This document shows, piece after piece, positions 35,766 through 45,464 of a stretch of DNA of 64,000 bases. The notes beneath the pieces were generated by a model that was not told the DNA's origin, ran no database searches, and worked only from the letters and a program-made list of their open reading frames with translations. The first letter of the stretch is position 1; each line of letters opens with the position of its first letter. The DNA lies in assembly GCA_030220185.1 (NCBI GenBank), contig JASPKZ010003440.1, positions 226,001 through 290,000 of the forward strand. Reading direction: 5' to 3'. The translations under genes were made by a program, and so were the position numbers. Source of the stretch: Diploptera punctata (Eukaryota > Arthropoda > Insecta > Blattodea > Blaberidae).

Positions 35766-35953
35766 AGAGTTAGTTAGTTATACTTAAAAAGACTATTATA
35801 AATATATTGATAATTGCTTATATTACATATAATAAAACCCAAATCACCAAACCAATGGATTTCGATAGTGTCGCTATCTTTATCAATATTATTTATTGAT
35901 TGAATAAAAACAGGCTAAAATGTATAGTACAATTGCTGTTAGGCAACACTTAC

Positions 35954-36101
35954 CTCTCAGTCTGAACAGCTGTAGGATCATAGTCTACACCATCCCCACA
36001 CAGGTACCCTGGTTTTAGCACGTAGCCACACCCACCATTCTCCTTGAACTTACTTTCATTGAGGAATATCGGTCGCCGGGCACTCTGATAATTTAGTGCC
36101 A
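35954..36101 (-). CDS. PLCD: PLC delta exon: Y domain end ([10 protein letters not shown])
   Basis: Acceptor gttacag, donor gtaag, 148 nt. It encodes [19 protein letters not shown] followed by [15 protein letters not shown], the hallmark end of the PLC Y box. [16 protein letters not shown] then leads to the C2 domain. The downstream intron is the longest in the window (about 12.5 kb). Confidence 0.94.
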
Positions 36102-36436
36102 CTGTAACACAGTTATACCACATATTTAACAAGCATTTCATATGAAAAGCAACATATTTCTATTTCTAAATGTACATACAGAATTGATCAAAAGTCATTC
36201 CCCAAAAAGAGTGATTCATTCTAGGTTTTTTATTAGTGTCTCCAATTCAACCATGCCAAGTATGAACCTGATGGATTTATTCTTCTGGATTTACGTCAAA
36301 TCATCATTTACTCATTAATCACGACCTCATGGATCTCCATCAACAATTTAATTGTCTGTGCCAGTATTAATAAGGACACAGACCTAATAAAGCATCTCAA
36401 AATATACATTAGAAACCAATGAATATTTATAGACAT

Positions 36437-37419
36437 ATTTGAAGAGAAAAATTTTCGCCTAGACCGGGACTCGAACCCGGGACCCTTGGCTTTCCAGGCC
36501 AAGTGCTCTATCAACTGAGCTACCGAGGCGAGTTACGATCTAGACGCAAATTTTTCTCTTATGTACGTTGTAATTCCCTCGCGCCAAATGCTTGAAACCA
36601 TAGCTTCTATCTTTGCAAATGGCGGCTTCTTAGTTAAGAAGACATTTATTGGGAATTTAACACTACTTTATAGCCAGTAGGGCTTCTATTGACGATTTTT
36701 ATTATTAATTTAACACTTCTCATAGAAGGATAAATTATATTTGAAGAGAAAATTTTCGCCTAGACCGGGACTCGAACCCGGGACCCTTGGCTTTCCGGGC
36801 CAAGTGCTCTACCAACTGAGCTACCGAGGCGAGTTACGATCTAGACGCAATTTTTTCTCTTATGTACGTTGTAAGAAGCCGCCATTTGCAAAGATAGAAG
36901 CTATGGTTTCAAGCATTTGGCGCGAGGGAATTACAACGTACATAAGAGAAAAATTTGCGTCTAGATCGTAACTCGCCTCGGTAGCTCAGTTGGTAGAGCA
37001 CTTGGCCCGGAAAGCCAAGGGTCCCGGGTTCGAGTCCCGGTCTAGGCGAAAATTTTTCTCTTCAAATATAATTTATCCTTCTATGAGAAGTGTTAAATTA
37101 ATAATAAAAATCGTCAATAGAAGCCCTACTGGCTATAAAGTAGTGTTAAATTCCCAATAAATGTCTTCTTAACTAAGAAGCCGCCATTTGCAAAGATAGA
37201 AGCTATGGTTTCAAGCATTTGGCGCGAGGGAATTACAACGTACATAAGAGAAAAATTTGCGTCTAGATCGTAACTCGCCTCGGTAGCTCAGTTGGTAGAG
37301 CACTTGGCCCGGAAAGCCAAGGGTCCCGGGTTCGAGTCCCGGTCTAGGCGAAAATTTTTCTCTTCAAATATAATTTATCCTTCTATGAGAAGTGTTAAAT
37401 TAATAATAAAAATCGTCAA
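36437..37419. repeat. Four-tRNA SINE palindrome with 11-bp TSD
   Basis: TTTATAGACAT flanks both sides (36426-36436, 37420-37430). Inside, two minus-strand tRNA-like units (about 36456-36532, 36753-36832) and two plus-strand units (36975-37049, 37276-37350) are arranged tail to tail. They are about 300 bp apart and very alike. Each has GTAGCTCAGTTGG (A box) and GGTTCGAGTCCCGG (B box). The anticodon loop reads CCGGAAA, and acceptor ends pair only partly (GCCT/AGGC), so these are SINE heads rather than functional tRNAs. The body with CGCCATTTGCAAAGATAGAA is repeated on both sides. Confidence 0.85.
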
Positions 37420-37452
37420 TTTATAGACATTTTTTTTTCTTAATAAATTACA

Positions 37453-37895
37453 ATAGGAAGTAACATTATGAGGTTGTTCTTCATAAATAATGTGCTTCCT
37501 GAGTCATCTTATCTCATAAATTGTTGTGTTCCATATAAACATGTTTCGATATATAGTGCATTTCATTGAATTTTCTAGATTGTTGAATTTTATGTTTTGG
37601 TCCTGAAAGTTGACTCCCATTCCATCATTTGGCTGACCAAAGAACTTGTAAATCAAATCTTTTCCTCCAGAAATTAAAAAAAAATCATAATCCTATTTTT
37701 ATTCTTATGAAATCCCCAGAGAAAAAGATTTGATTTACAAGTTCTTCGGTCAGCCAAAAGATGGAGTGGGAGTCACCAGGACTGACAACATATAATTCAA
37801 CAGTCTGGAAAGCCGATGGTATGCATGGCATATCAAAACATGTTCAAATAGAACACAACAATTTATGAGATAAGACAACTCTGGATTCACCTTGT
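37453..37895. mobile_element. Palindromic PLE-derived insertion, P10
   Basis: Left tail AGGAAGTAACATTATGAGG (37454-37472). Arms (CTTATCTCATAAATTGTTGT, AACATGTTT, AAGAACTTGTAAATCAAATC) and complements meet near 37700. The arms encode the end of the GIY-YIG ORF (KDLIYKFFGQPKDGV). No TSD fixed. Confidence 0.75.
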
Positions 37896-38440
37896 TTACA
37901 TATATTTCCTGTCTTCTATACTGTTCCAGGTTTAGAGCCCCCTAATATGTATAACACTAAGGTCATATATATGGTACAGTGGACACTGGTTAATTCGACA
38001 TTCAATAATTCAAATAATTGGGTAATTCAAATATAAGTACAATCCCCTTGAAACTCCTACTTAAAATAATTTTATAAATTCATGTTTAATTTGATGTTTT
38101 GATGCCAACATTTGGATAATTCAAAGCCACAATTCAATTTTTTAATAATGAAAAAAGTAATCTGAATTCTATAAAAGTTGAAAACGGTTGAAAAATTCCA
38201 AGAATTCATCTAGTACCCACATTCCTAGTTGCTTATTGTTAAAGCCCTATTAGATGGCAAGTAAACTGAACTGTATTGTCTAGCGCTTTGCGTCATTGGG
38301 TACAGTACATAGACACTCACTCATAGCCCAAAAACTGAGAATAATGGATGTACCTTCCCTTACTTTTACTGTACATGTATACATTTACACATACAGTACA
38401 GTACAGGACAGTTAATAACTGCCATCAGTACGAATCTATT
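37896..38440. other. AT-rich flank of the Tigger relic, nothing recognised
   Basis: Probably contains the 5' non-coding part of the Tigger element (GTGGACACTGGTTAATTCGAC near 37979 could be its end), but I could not fix the TIR. Confidence 0.4.
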
Positions 38441-38447
38441 AAGTGAC

Positions 38448-39475
38448 TTGATTCACAATGTTGAAACGCAGAGTGTACACCAGTTTAACATTAGCAAAAA
38501 GAAAGTTGAAGTGCTCAGGAAAGTAGAAAAAGGAACAAAGAAGAAGTGTGATATTGCCAAGGAATATGGAATACTACTGAACACTTTAACCATCTACATA
38601 AAGAATAAAGTAGAAATAATGGAGAGTTGGAATCTACAAAGTGGTGGAAGTAGGAAACTCATAAGAGGAGGTGAATTTCCTGAAGTTGATGAGTGTGTAT
38701 TCAAATGGTTCAAACAATTGTGTGATCATAACATACCATTAAGTGGCCCATTAGTGTGTGCCAAAGATCGAAGAATTTGCAGAAAAATTGGGTGTTAAAA
38801 AGTTTTAGCAAGTGGAGGTTGGTTTAGTGATTTTCAGGAAAGAAATGACATTTCATTTAGAAACATGTGTGGTGAGAGTGCTTCAGTTAATAGGGAAACA
38901 GCTAATGAGTGGATTAATGGATTACCTGAATTCACAAGGAATTACGAATCAAAATATATCTTTCGATTCGATTGAGGGTCTTTCCACTTTTCAGCGGTTG
39001 CCCTTTTACCAGCCGGCTGCTGGCCCTTCACATCCACATGTGTCAATCACAGAGGTAGATGATCAACAGCCAGTGTAGGGGTGACATGTGGTTAGCATGT
39101 CGAGTCCCCCAGCCGTTATAGCTGGTTCCTCAACCTGGAGCTGCTACTTATTGTAGCTACCCAATTGCCTCATGATGCTGGGTGCGCACCGGTCCCATAC
39201 TGGCCGAAATACCATGAGAAAATGTCTTCCCCCATGGAGACTCAAACCAGCGCAAGTCCCGTAGCTCTGCGCCAAGGCTTCCTACCTTAACCGCTTGGCT
39301 ACAGCGCGGGACAAAATACATCTTTAATGTCAATAAAACTGGACTTTTCTTCATGTGTATGCCTAACAAAACATTCACGTTTAAGGGGGAGCAGTCTTGT
39401 ATTGAAGTGCTTTAAACTTGTGTCAAACTACTAGGACTACACATTTTATGACAAAATACGGAAATTAAAAGGTGA
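38448..39475 (+). pseudogene. Tigger/pogo-like transposase relic split by a SINE
   Basis: The first ORF gives KKVEVLRKVEKGTKKKCDIA and YGILLNTLTIYIKNK, a CENP-B/pogo N-terminal helix-turn-helix. EVDECVFKWFKQL and IPLSGPLVCAK follow, then a frameshift and ASVNRETANEWI. After the SINE at 38964-39312 the frame resumes YIFNVNKTGLFFMCMPNKTF, the first DDE block (normally N.DETG) with the catalytic Asp changed. Frameshifts, the lost Asp and the missing C terminus show it is dead. Confidence 0.8.
38964..39312 (-). repeat. SINE family A, full copy with 13-bp TSD
   Basis: TSD AAAATATATCTTT (38951-38963) and AAAATACATCTTT (39313-39325) with one difference. Minus-strand head GTAGCCAAGCGGTTAAGG, B-box region GGTTTGAGTCTCCATGG. 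It interrupts the Tigger ORF exactly between Y-I-F codons. Confidence 0.88.
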
Positions 39476-39556
39476 GTTACAGAACATGTTAATTGCATAT
39501 TTTCATGAAATAAATTTATTTCAGAGTACAGTACTATGTAAAATAAAGTGTCTTTT

Positions 39557-39976
39557 TATATTTAAATTAATGTTGGGAAGTAAACATTATGAGGTTATAT
39601 CATTAATATTGAGTGGAGAACATATTTTTAATAACTCACCTCATACAATTTCAAATTTCTTTTAGGCCATTGGTTTCAAACGAATTTTCATTCATCTTCA
39701 GTTTGTTGATTTCTGTATGGTTACCGCTAGTGCTGCCATCTTTGGTTGGTTTCTAAATTTTGAAATCAAATTATTTTTACAGGAATATCGAAGTTCATCG
39801 ATTGATATTTATTCTTTTGAATGAATATCTTCTCCCAAATTGTTCATTCTAACGGTTTATCCAAAAGTTTTGCATCTCTATTAATTTTATGATGTTCTAA
39901 CAAACTATGTGCAGAAAAAAAAGAAATTTGAAATTGTATGAGGTGAGTTATTAAAAATATGTTCTCCACTCAATAT
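39557..39976. mobile_element. Palindromic PLE-derived insertion P11, 13-bp TSD
   Basis: TSD TAAAGTGTCTTTT at 39544-39556 and 39977-39989. The left tail GGGAAGTAAACATTATGAGG is one-sided. Arms AATATTGAGTGGAGAACATA and ACTCACCTCATACAATTTC have their complements at the right. The same arm start (GAGAACATATTTTTA) recurs in P18 although the inner part differs. The centre holds a minus-strand GIY-YIG remnant and CTGAAGATGAAT...GAAAC. Confidence 0.88.
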
Positions 39977-40183
39977 TAAAGTGTCTTTTGTTAATTTGAA
40001 GTTTCGATAATTCTAATTTTTAAAAATTCCCCGTTGAGTTTGAATTAAAAAATATCCATTGTATTGTGATTTAATTCAATATGACAAGTGTACTTGCCCT
40101 TCTAGTAATCAATGCACCAAATAAAATATTTAGGTATTATAATTTACCAGCATCTAAAATAAATAAAAAGAAAAAATGACATT

Positions 40184-40345
40184 GACTATTTAAATATTAA
40201 TAAATTACATCTCACCTCGACAGAACAACGGTTGAGCAAATACTGACAATGGAAGATTATTAGTTCTCTGAAGCCGGTTTATAAAGAAAAGAAAATTTGA
40301 GGTGAGATGTAATTTATTAATACCTCATATTGTTACTTCCTACAA
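40184..40345. mobile_element. Short palindromic PLE-derived insertion P12
   Basis: AATAAATTACATCTCACCTC and its complement are separated by about 90 bp (GACAGAACAACGGTTGAGC ... CTCTGAAGCC). The tail CCTCATATTGTTACTTCC lies only on the right. Confidence 0.75.
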
Positions 40346-40900
40346 ATTTGGAACAGCATTGACTCTTTATGTAACAGATTGCATCAAGCGATCTATAAAT
40401 TTGTAACCTTATGGCAAATTGTCCCAACTCACTTGTCAGGTGTTGCATGTGATATATTTAGCTCTTTATAGAAAACATTTCTTTAACTTTATTATATACA
40501 ACTTTCCTCATTAGAGGATTGCCACAAGGACAAAGTGATACAGACAATTAATTTTTGAAATTGATGAAATACATTTTGTAAATACATTAAAATTTTCAAA
40601 TTGTAATTGAAGTATACATACTATAAAGTAGAACTTTTGTAAAGATGGTTTCTTAAAATTGTAATGGAACTTCAAAGACAAATCTAATACATTATTGCAG
40701 AAATATATTGTTAAAATTTATTTAAGAAGATTCATAGACTATCAACAAACCTTGTATGTATACACACCATACATCCCACGTATGTGGGCACAGGTGCTCC
40801 CTAGCAGGAGTTTCTTAATCAAGCTTAATTAATTATGCTTATTTACATGTGGTTAGCACATTACCTCAATGAGACATCTAAAAAGAATCTGAAAGATTGG
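40346..40900. other. Intron, nothing recognised
   Basis: No coding or repeat feature recognised. Confidence 0.45.
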
Positions 40901-40929
40901 TCTCATTTGATGTCACCTCCTTGTTTAGA

Positions 40930-42220
40930 AACATTCCAACAGATAAAACAGTAGAAATTTTGGACAAATGGCTAATGACAAGATAGATAGTGAGAGCAGA
41001 AAGGAATATCTAAAATTAACCAAATTATATATCGATCTAAGTTGTACACTTACACAGGAAAATTCTACAAACAAAGAACAGGACTTGCAACAGGAATTCC
41101 ATTATCCCCATTTTTGGCAAATATGTTTATGAGTAATTTTGAATGTCAGATAATTAAAGTCCACCCTTTGATATTTAAATGTTGGTATAAATATGTGGAC
41201 GATATCATTGCAATAGTCAATCACAAAAACTTGGAAGATGCTGCAAAACCTTTGAATATCCAGAATAAAACAAATTTACTATGGAAGTTGAAAATAACCA
41301 GCAAATGCCATTTTTGGATCTAAAATTCATCAAAAATAAAGAAAAAGAAAATAATTTGGAATTTACAGGAAATAAACACACACTGATAATATTAAAGCAA
41401 TAGGTTTCAACTACATCACAAACAAACAGGTAGTCTTTAATAGTTTAACATACAGACTTTTGAATGTCTCCATGAGCCAAGAAAATTTTAAAAACATATA
41501 TAAAAAAGGCAAAAGAGAATGGTTTTGAAGAAAAGATAATTCATACGAAAGTAAATAAATTCAAAAAATAAAAATTGATAAATGAAAGTATTCTTCAGAC
41601 CAATAAAGAAATTAGTAAAAAAAAATCAGGAAATTTACATACAATCCTTTGACATACCATAATTTTCAAAACATTTTCAGCAAATTTAACATTAAATTAG
41701 CACCAAAAAATTATTATAGCCTGAATAGATTTATTAAAACCAACAAAAATGAAAAGATTAACGAAGGTAATAAATCAGGGATTTATCAAACTGATTGCAA
41801 TGATTGTGAAAAAATAGACACAGGAAAAACAAAAAGGAACTTAAATACAAGATTGAAAGAACACCTTAAAGGTGTTAAAATGGGAAAATAGATAAATCTG
41901 CAACAGCTGCACATGCATGGTCAGAAAAACACAGAATCGAAACAAAGGACAAATTAATGAAACAGTTAGGTAAATATAAGGAACTCACAGTTTGGGAGAA
42001 AATTCACATCCACAAAAATAAAATGAAAATCATGAATTTTGAAATTCCCGAGGAAAAAGATTTAATTTTGAGTTTCATCAGTCAGCCAACAGGAGAGAGC
42101 AGGAAGCAACCTACAAGATCGCCAACCACCGATTCAACAGTTAGATGGAATTGAGAATGATATGTAGATGTATAGAAACTAGTCTTCAAGAAATCTACAA
42201 TTATGAGGTAAATCATAAAA
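40930..42220 (+). mobile_element. Penelope-like element relic with RT and GIY-YIG
   Basis: The most complete PLE here. 41042-41323 gives FYKQRTGLATGIPLSPFLAN and WYKYVDDIIAIVNHKN, the RT palm with the YVDD catalytic box. After frameshifts, the thumb (near 41400-41530) and linker follow. 41649-41891 gives SGIYQTDCNDCEKIDTGKTK and LNTRLKEHLKGV (GIY-YIG with its Tyr-Ile changed to Asp-Thr). 41957-42154 gives KELTVWEKIHIH and FISQPTG. The 3' end has CTACAATTATGAGGTAAATC. Several frameshifts. Confidence 0.88.
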
Positions 42221-42252
42221 TCTAACTCAATTTATTAAATAAATATACAGTT

Positions 42253-42750
42253 AAGTTATGTAAGTAGGAAATAACACTATGATGTTTATTTTAATTAATT
42301 TTTAGTTTTTTTTACTTATATACATAGGGAAAACAAAAAGGAATTTAAATACAAGATTGAAAGAACACCTTAGAAATGTTAAAAATGGAGAAACAGAAAA
42401 ATCTGCAATAGCTGCACATGTTTGGTCAGAAAAACACAGAATTAAAACCAAGGCAAAGTTACTTAAACAGTTTAAAAAACCAAAGGAACTCACAATTTGG
42501 GAGAAAATTTACAGATGTGAGAATAAAAAGAAAACTATGAATTTTGAAATACCTGGTGAAAATGAGAGGGGATTGATTTGGAAATTCATTGATCAGCCAA
42601 AGAGAGCGCAGAAATAAATTTATAAGAGAGAAAACCACTGGACGGCAGTTGTGATCATGGTGTTGCATCGATAATGTCACAAATGCAGTGACAAAACCTG
42701 GGTCTGCATGGGAGTCAAGAAATATGAGGTGAGTCAAAACAACTCAAAAT
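42253..42750. mobile_element. PLE-derived insertion P13, 13-bp TSD
   Basis: TSD TAAATATACAGTT at 42240-42252 and 42751-42763. The left tail (GTAGGAAATAACACTATGATG) is the same family as P9. An almost uninterrupted plus-strand GIY-YIG segment (42305-42617: IGKTKRNLNTRLKEHLRN, EKSAIAAHVWSEKH, MNFEIPGENERGLIWKF) is followed by ACAAAACCTGGGTCTG and AATATGAGGTGAGTC. The left arm is only about 40 bp. Confidence 0.85.
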
Positions 42751-42763
42751 TAAATATACAGTT

Positions 42764-43190
42764 CTCTACCATCTGAATAATTTTGAATCTAAAGATTTGA
42801 GACACTTTGTAGGAATTATTTTTTGAGTACTGATATGAGGCCTAGAATATCAATGTAGTCTTGTGAAGACAGCTGAATACCACTTTAATTTATAAATAAA
42901 GTTAACTGGTAAAAAAAAAAAAAAGGAAAAATGAAAGTTGAGAAGCTGCATTATGCTAATCACCTGACTCCTTGTAGTACTGTCATTTGCTAGTCAGTGA
43001 CAGCAATCATGTCATTTGACTTTGGATCTTTAGAACTATTGTGCTGTTATGAATACATAGTCTTTTATATAGATTTTTGATTGTTTTATGGATTATTTTA
43101 ATTATTCAAGCAAAGTCTGTTGAAATAGAGTTTAGACATTATATAGTTCAGAAAAGTTCCTTGGCCTAACTGTAAATCTCTACTTTTAGA
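42764..43190. other. Intron, nothing recognised
   Basis: A poly-A run near 42911. No other feature seen. Confidence 0.45.
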
Positions 43191-43194
43191 GTGG

Positions 43195-43371
43195 TATGTG
43201 TCTACTGTTAGGGCTGTGGTATGTAGTACAGTTAGAGTGGAAAGTTCAGTCAAGTCGAGTATATAACCCTGGGGTAGTGACGTCTCGCGTCTGTCTATCT
43301 GTGCTACGAAGAATCGCTGATGGTTGAGTGGAAGAGAGGGCCTTATGGCCTTAACTCTGCCAGAATAAATA

Positions 43372-43403
<32 letters not shown>
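43195..43403 (+). mobile_element. LINE 3' end with (ATT)n tail
   Basis: GAGAGGGCCTTATGGCCTTA then ACTCTGCCAGAATAAATAAAG and an (ATT) run to 43403 is a retroelement 3' terminus with a microsatellite tail. The 5' truncation point is not certain. Confidence 0.6.
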
Positions 43404-43686
43404 AGCTACCATTTTCTTAACATGTGTCCTGGACTTATAAAAAGGGAATAATTACCTTAACTATCTAATACTATGTTTTCAAGGGATATTAGAACTTTAA
43501 ACAATGTAGATTAGGATAGATTTGTTATCCCACATCTCCCGTTCTCAAAACACCAAGGAAGTTAGGTATAAGGTTTCATATACTGTATAAGCTTAGAGTA
43601 GTTATTTAGGGCTAGAATACTTAGGGATTGTAATTATTTATTAAGGTAGAATATGTTTATCACTCACCTCATATTGTTCTTCTTAT

Positions 43687-43739
43687 TTGATTATAGACTA
43701 GTTTCGGAACATAGTTTCTGTTCCATCCTCAGTAACATC
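43687..43739 (-). ncRNA. Hammerhead-ribozyme-like fold, left arm of P14
   Basis: Minus-strand mirror of the core at 44568-44620, identical in sequence: CTGAGGA box, extra T, stem II GGAACA/TGTTCC, GAAA, minimal stem III, GUC. Confidence 0.55.
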
Positions 43740-44342
43740 ACGACCGTTGTTCTGTCGTCTTGAAGAGTTGTCCTTCTCTCCTTCCATTGGCTGACTGAAA
43801 AACCTCGAAACCAGGTCATTCTCACCGGGAATTTCAAAGTTCATTAATTTCTTCTTTTCGCTCTTTTGAATGTAGATCTTTTCCCAAACAGTAAGTTCTT
43901 TTGGTTTTTCTATTTGTTTTAATAATTTTGCTTCTTTCTCGATAAGATGTTTTTCAGACCATGCATGGGCAGCCACTGCAGATTTTTCTACTTCCCCTTT
44001 CTTGACATTCCTGAGATGTTCTTTAACTCTAATTTTCAAATTTCTTTTAGTTTTTCCTATGTAGAATTTCTCACATTCTTCACATTTAATTTGATAAATC
44101 CCTGATTTGTTTTCTTCTTTAATTTTCTCATTCTTATTAGGTCTAATCAGTCTGCTGATGCTGTAGTCATTTTTGGGTGCTAACCTTATGTTGAAATCTT
44201 TAAAAATTTTTTGAAACTTGTGGTGTTTTAATGGATGATATGTGAATTTTCTAAATTTTACATTATCTTCTTTTACTTTTAGAAGAGTGCTTTGATTAAT
44301 AAATTTTTGTCTTTTGAACTTGTTTATTTTTTTGAGTATCAT
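43698..44342 (-). CDS. Intact GIY-YIG endonuclease ORF of P14 (214 aa)
   Basis: PLE-type endonuclease domain with its linker. Residues 1-90 are a basic linker (KKINKFKRQKFINQS, FTYHPLKHHKFQKIFKDFN, RLAPKNDYSISRLIRPN). Then SGIYQIKCEECEKFYIGKTK carries GIY, the C..C pair and YIG. RVKEHLRNV gives the catalytic-helix Arg and EH, then SAVAAHAWSEKH and ELTVWEKIYI. In PLEs this domain nicks target DNA for priming. Family members have an RT domain N-terminal to it; here none exists, so the ORF alone could only act in trans. The ORF runs into the palindromic arm. The start Met is simply the first in frame. Confidence 0.8.
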   Translation of the reverse strand: MILKKINKFKRQKFINQSTLLKVKEDNVKFRKFTYHPLKHHKFQKIFKDFNIRLAPKNDYSISRLIRPNKNEKIKEENKSGIYQIKCEECEKFYIGKTKRNLKIRVKEHLRNVKKGEVEKSAVAAHAWSEKHLIEKEAKLLKQIEKPKELTVWEKIYIQKSEKKKLMNFEIPGENDLVSRFFSQPMEGEKDNSSRRQNNGRDVTEDGTETMFRN

Positions 44343-44567
44343 TTTTATAGCAAAACCATTTTTCGTGGCTACGTTGATTATGTGTTCTTTTTCTTTTTCA
44401 TAACCAAAAGAACTTACTGTTTGGGAAAAGATCTACATTCAAAAGAGCGAAAAGAAGAAATTAATGAACTTTGAAATTCCCGGTGAGAATGACCTGGTTT
44501 CGAGGTTTTTCAGTCAGCCAATGGAAGGAGAGAAGGACAACTCTTCAAGACGACAGAACAACGGTCG

Positions 44568-44620
44568 TGATGTTACTGAGGATGGAACAGAAACTATGTT
44601 CCGAAACTAGTCTATAATCA
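44568..44620 (+). ncRNA. Hammerhead-ribozyme-like fold, right arm of P14
   Basis: Order of parts: stem I strand TGATGTTA (44568-44575), CTGAGGA box, one extra T (44583), stem II GGAACA/TGTTCC with a 7-nt loop, GAAA (44603-44606), stem III C..G around TA, then UC as the NUH site. Predicted cleavage is after 44612, with TATAATCA pairing back to stem I (6 of 8 pairs, internal mismatch). This matches a type I hammerhead, as described for Penelope-like elements, apart from the extra T after the conserved box. Not tested for activity. Confidence 0.55.
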
Positions 44621-44973
44621 AATAAGAAGAACAATATGAGGTGAGTGATAAACATATTCTACCTTAATGAATATATCTCATAGTGAGAATTCCTAAAATA
44701 AGTAATTGTAATTATTATTTATACTTTAGTAATAAAATAGTTTAAAATAAGACTCCATTTGTTTATTTCAAAACTCGAATGAATACTGTCCTTCCTCACA
44801 CTAACACTCGGCTAGATAAACACGCTATCAGATTTTCCAAGTCCCGAAGGTCCTTTAAGCCTAAGACAACCAGAGAGGGACATAACATGTGCCATGGCTT
44901 ATTTATTATTTTATAAATTGCATTAAAACTTAGAGCTATGGTGAATATAACAACAGTGTTCTATGAGGCTTAC

Positions 44974-45244
44974 CGATCTGACAGCCAGAATTCCAGAATG
45001 GTGTTGGTTTGTAGTTGGAGGATCCAGTTCGTGCTCCTGACGGATAGATTCTGCTGAGCTGCCGTGCATTATAAGCCACAAATTGCTTTCCACTTTTCTC
45101 AATCAAAACAGATGCCTTTGCTTCTGAGAAAGATGACATGTGGAAATATTTGCCATTCAGACGAGCTTCTTCAAAACCACGGAAGTGAACAGCCTGACAC
45201 AGGTTTACTAGACTTGACAAGCCTTGTGCCACCACTTTCTGCTT
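44974..45244 (-). CDS. PLCD: PLC delta exon: Y domain first half
   Basis: This 271 nt exon runs from acceptor gttacag to donor gtaag. It encodes KQKVVAQGLSSLVNLCQAVH, then FEEARLNGKYFHMSSFSEAK, and the catalytic-barrel block SRIYPSGARTGSSNYKPTPF WNSGCQI. The Ser of MSSFSE and the Arg of PSGAR match the inositol-phosphate-binding residues of the family. Phase 0 at the start and one base carried over at the end agree with both neighbours. Confidence 0.94.
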
Positions 45245-45464
45245 CTGTAACATTCATGTAATTCCTATGTTCTTAATTTAAATTAAAAAGAATAATATTT
45301 CAATAATTATTTTCATTATACAGTAAAAGCTCCTTACTCACAGTTCCGTTATTTGCGTTTTCATTTTTAATGGGTTAGAAAATTGTGACACAGTTCCTGT
45401 ATTCACGGCTAAATTTCTTTATTTGCAGATCCAGTCAGTATATTAGAAGGATTAGTATCCTTTA

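Larger units (their letters stand above)
43639..44704. mobile_element. Palindromic mini-PLE P14 with intact GIY-YIG, 12-bp TSD
   Basis: TSD ATTGTAATTATT at 43627-43638 and 44705-44716. Arms of about 290 bp (43639-43930 and 44400-44665) are nearly perfect complements, starting AAGGTAGAATATGTTTATC and CTCACCTCATATTG. They include a hammerhead-like core and the last part of the endonuclease ORF. The unpaired middle carries the rest of the ORF on the minus strand. The tail CTCATAGTGAGAATTCC is only on the right. No RT is present. Confidence 0.9.

Noticed and set aside
36975..37350. Plus-strand tRNA-like sequences as functional tRNA genes
   Set aside because: The acceptor stems pair over only about four bases, the anticodon loop lacks the usual T33, and the units are embedded in repeated SINE bodies with TSDs.
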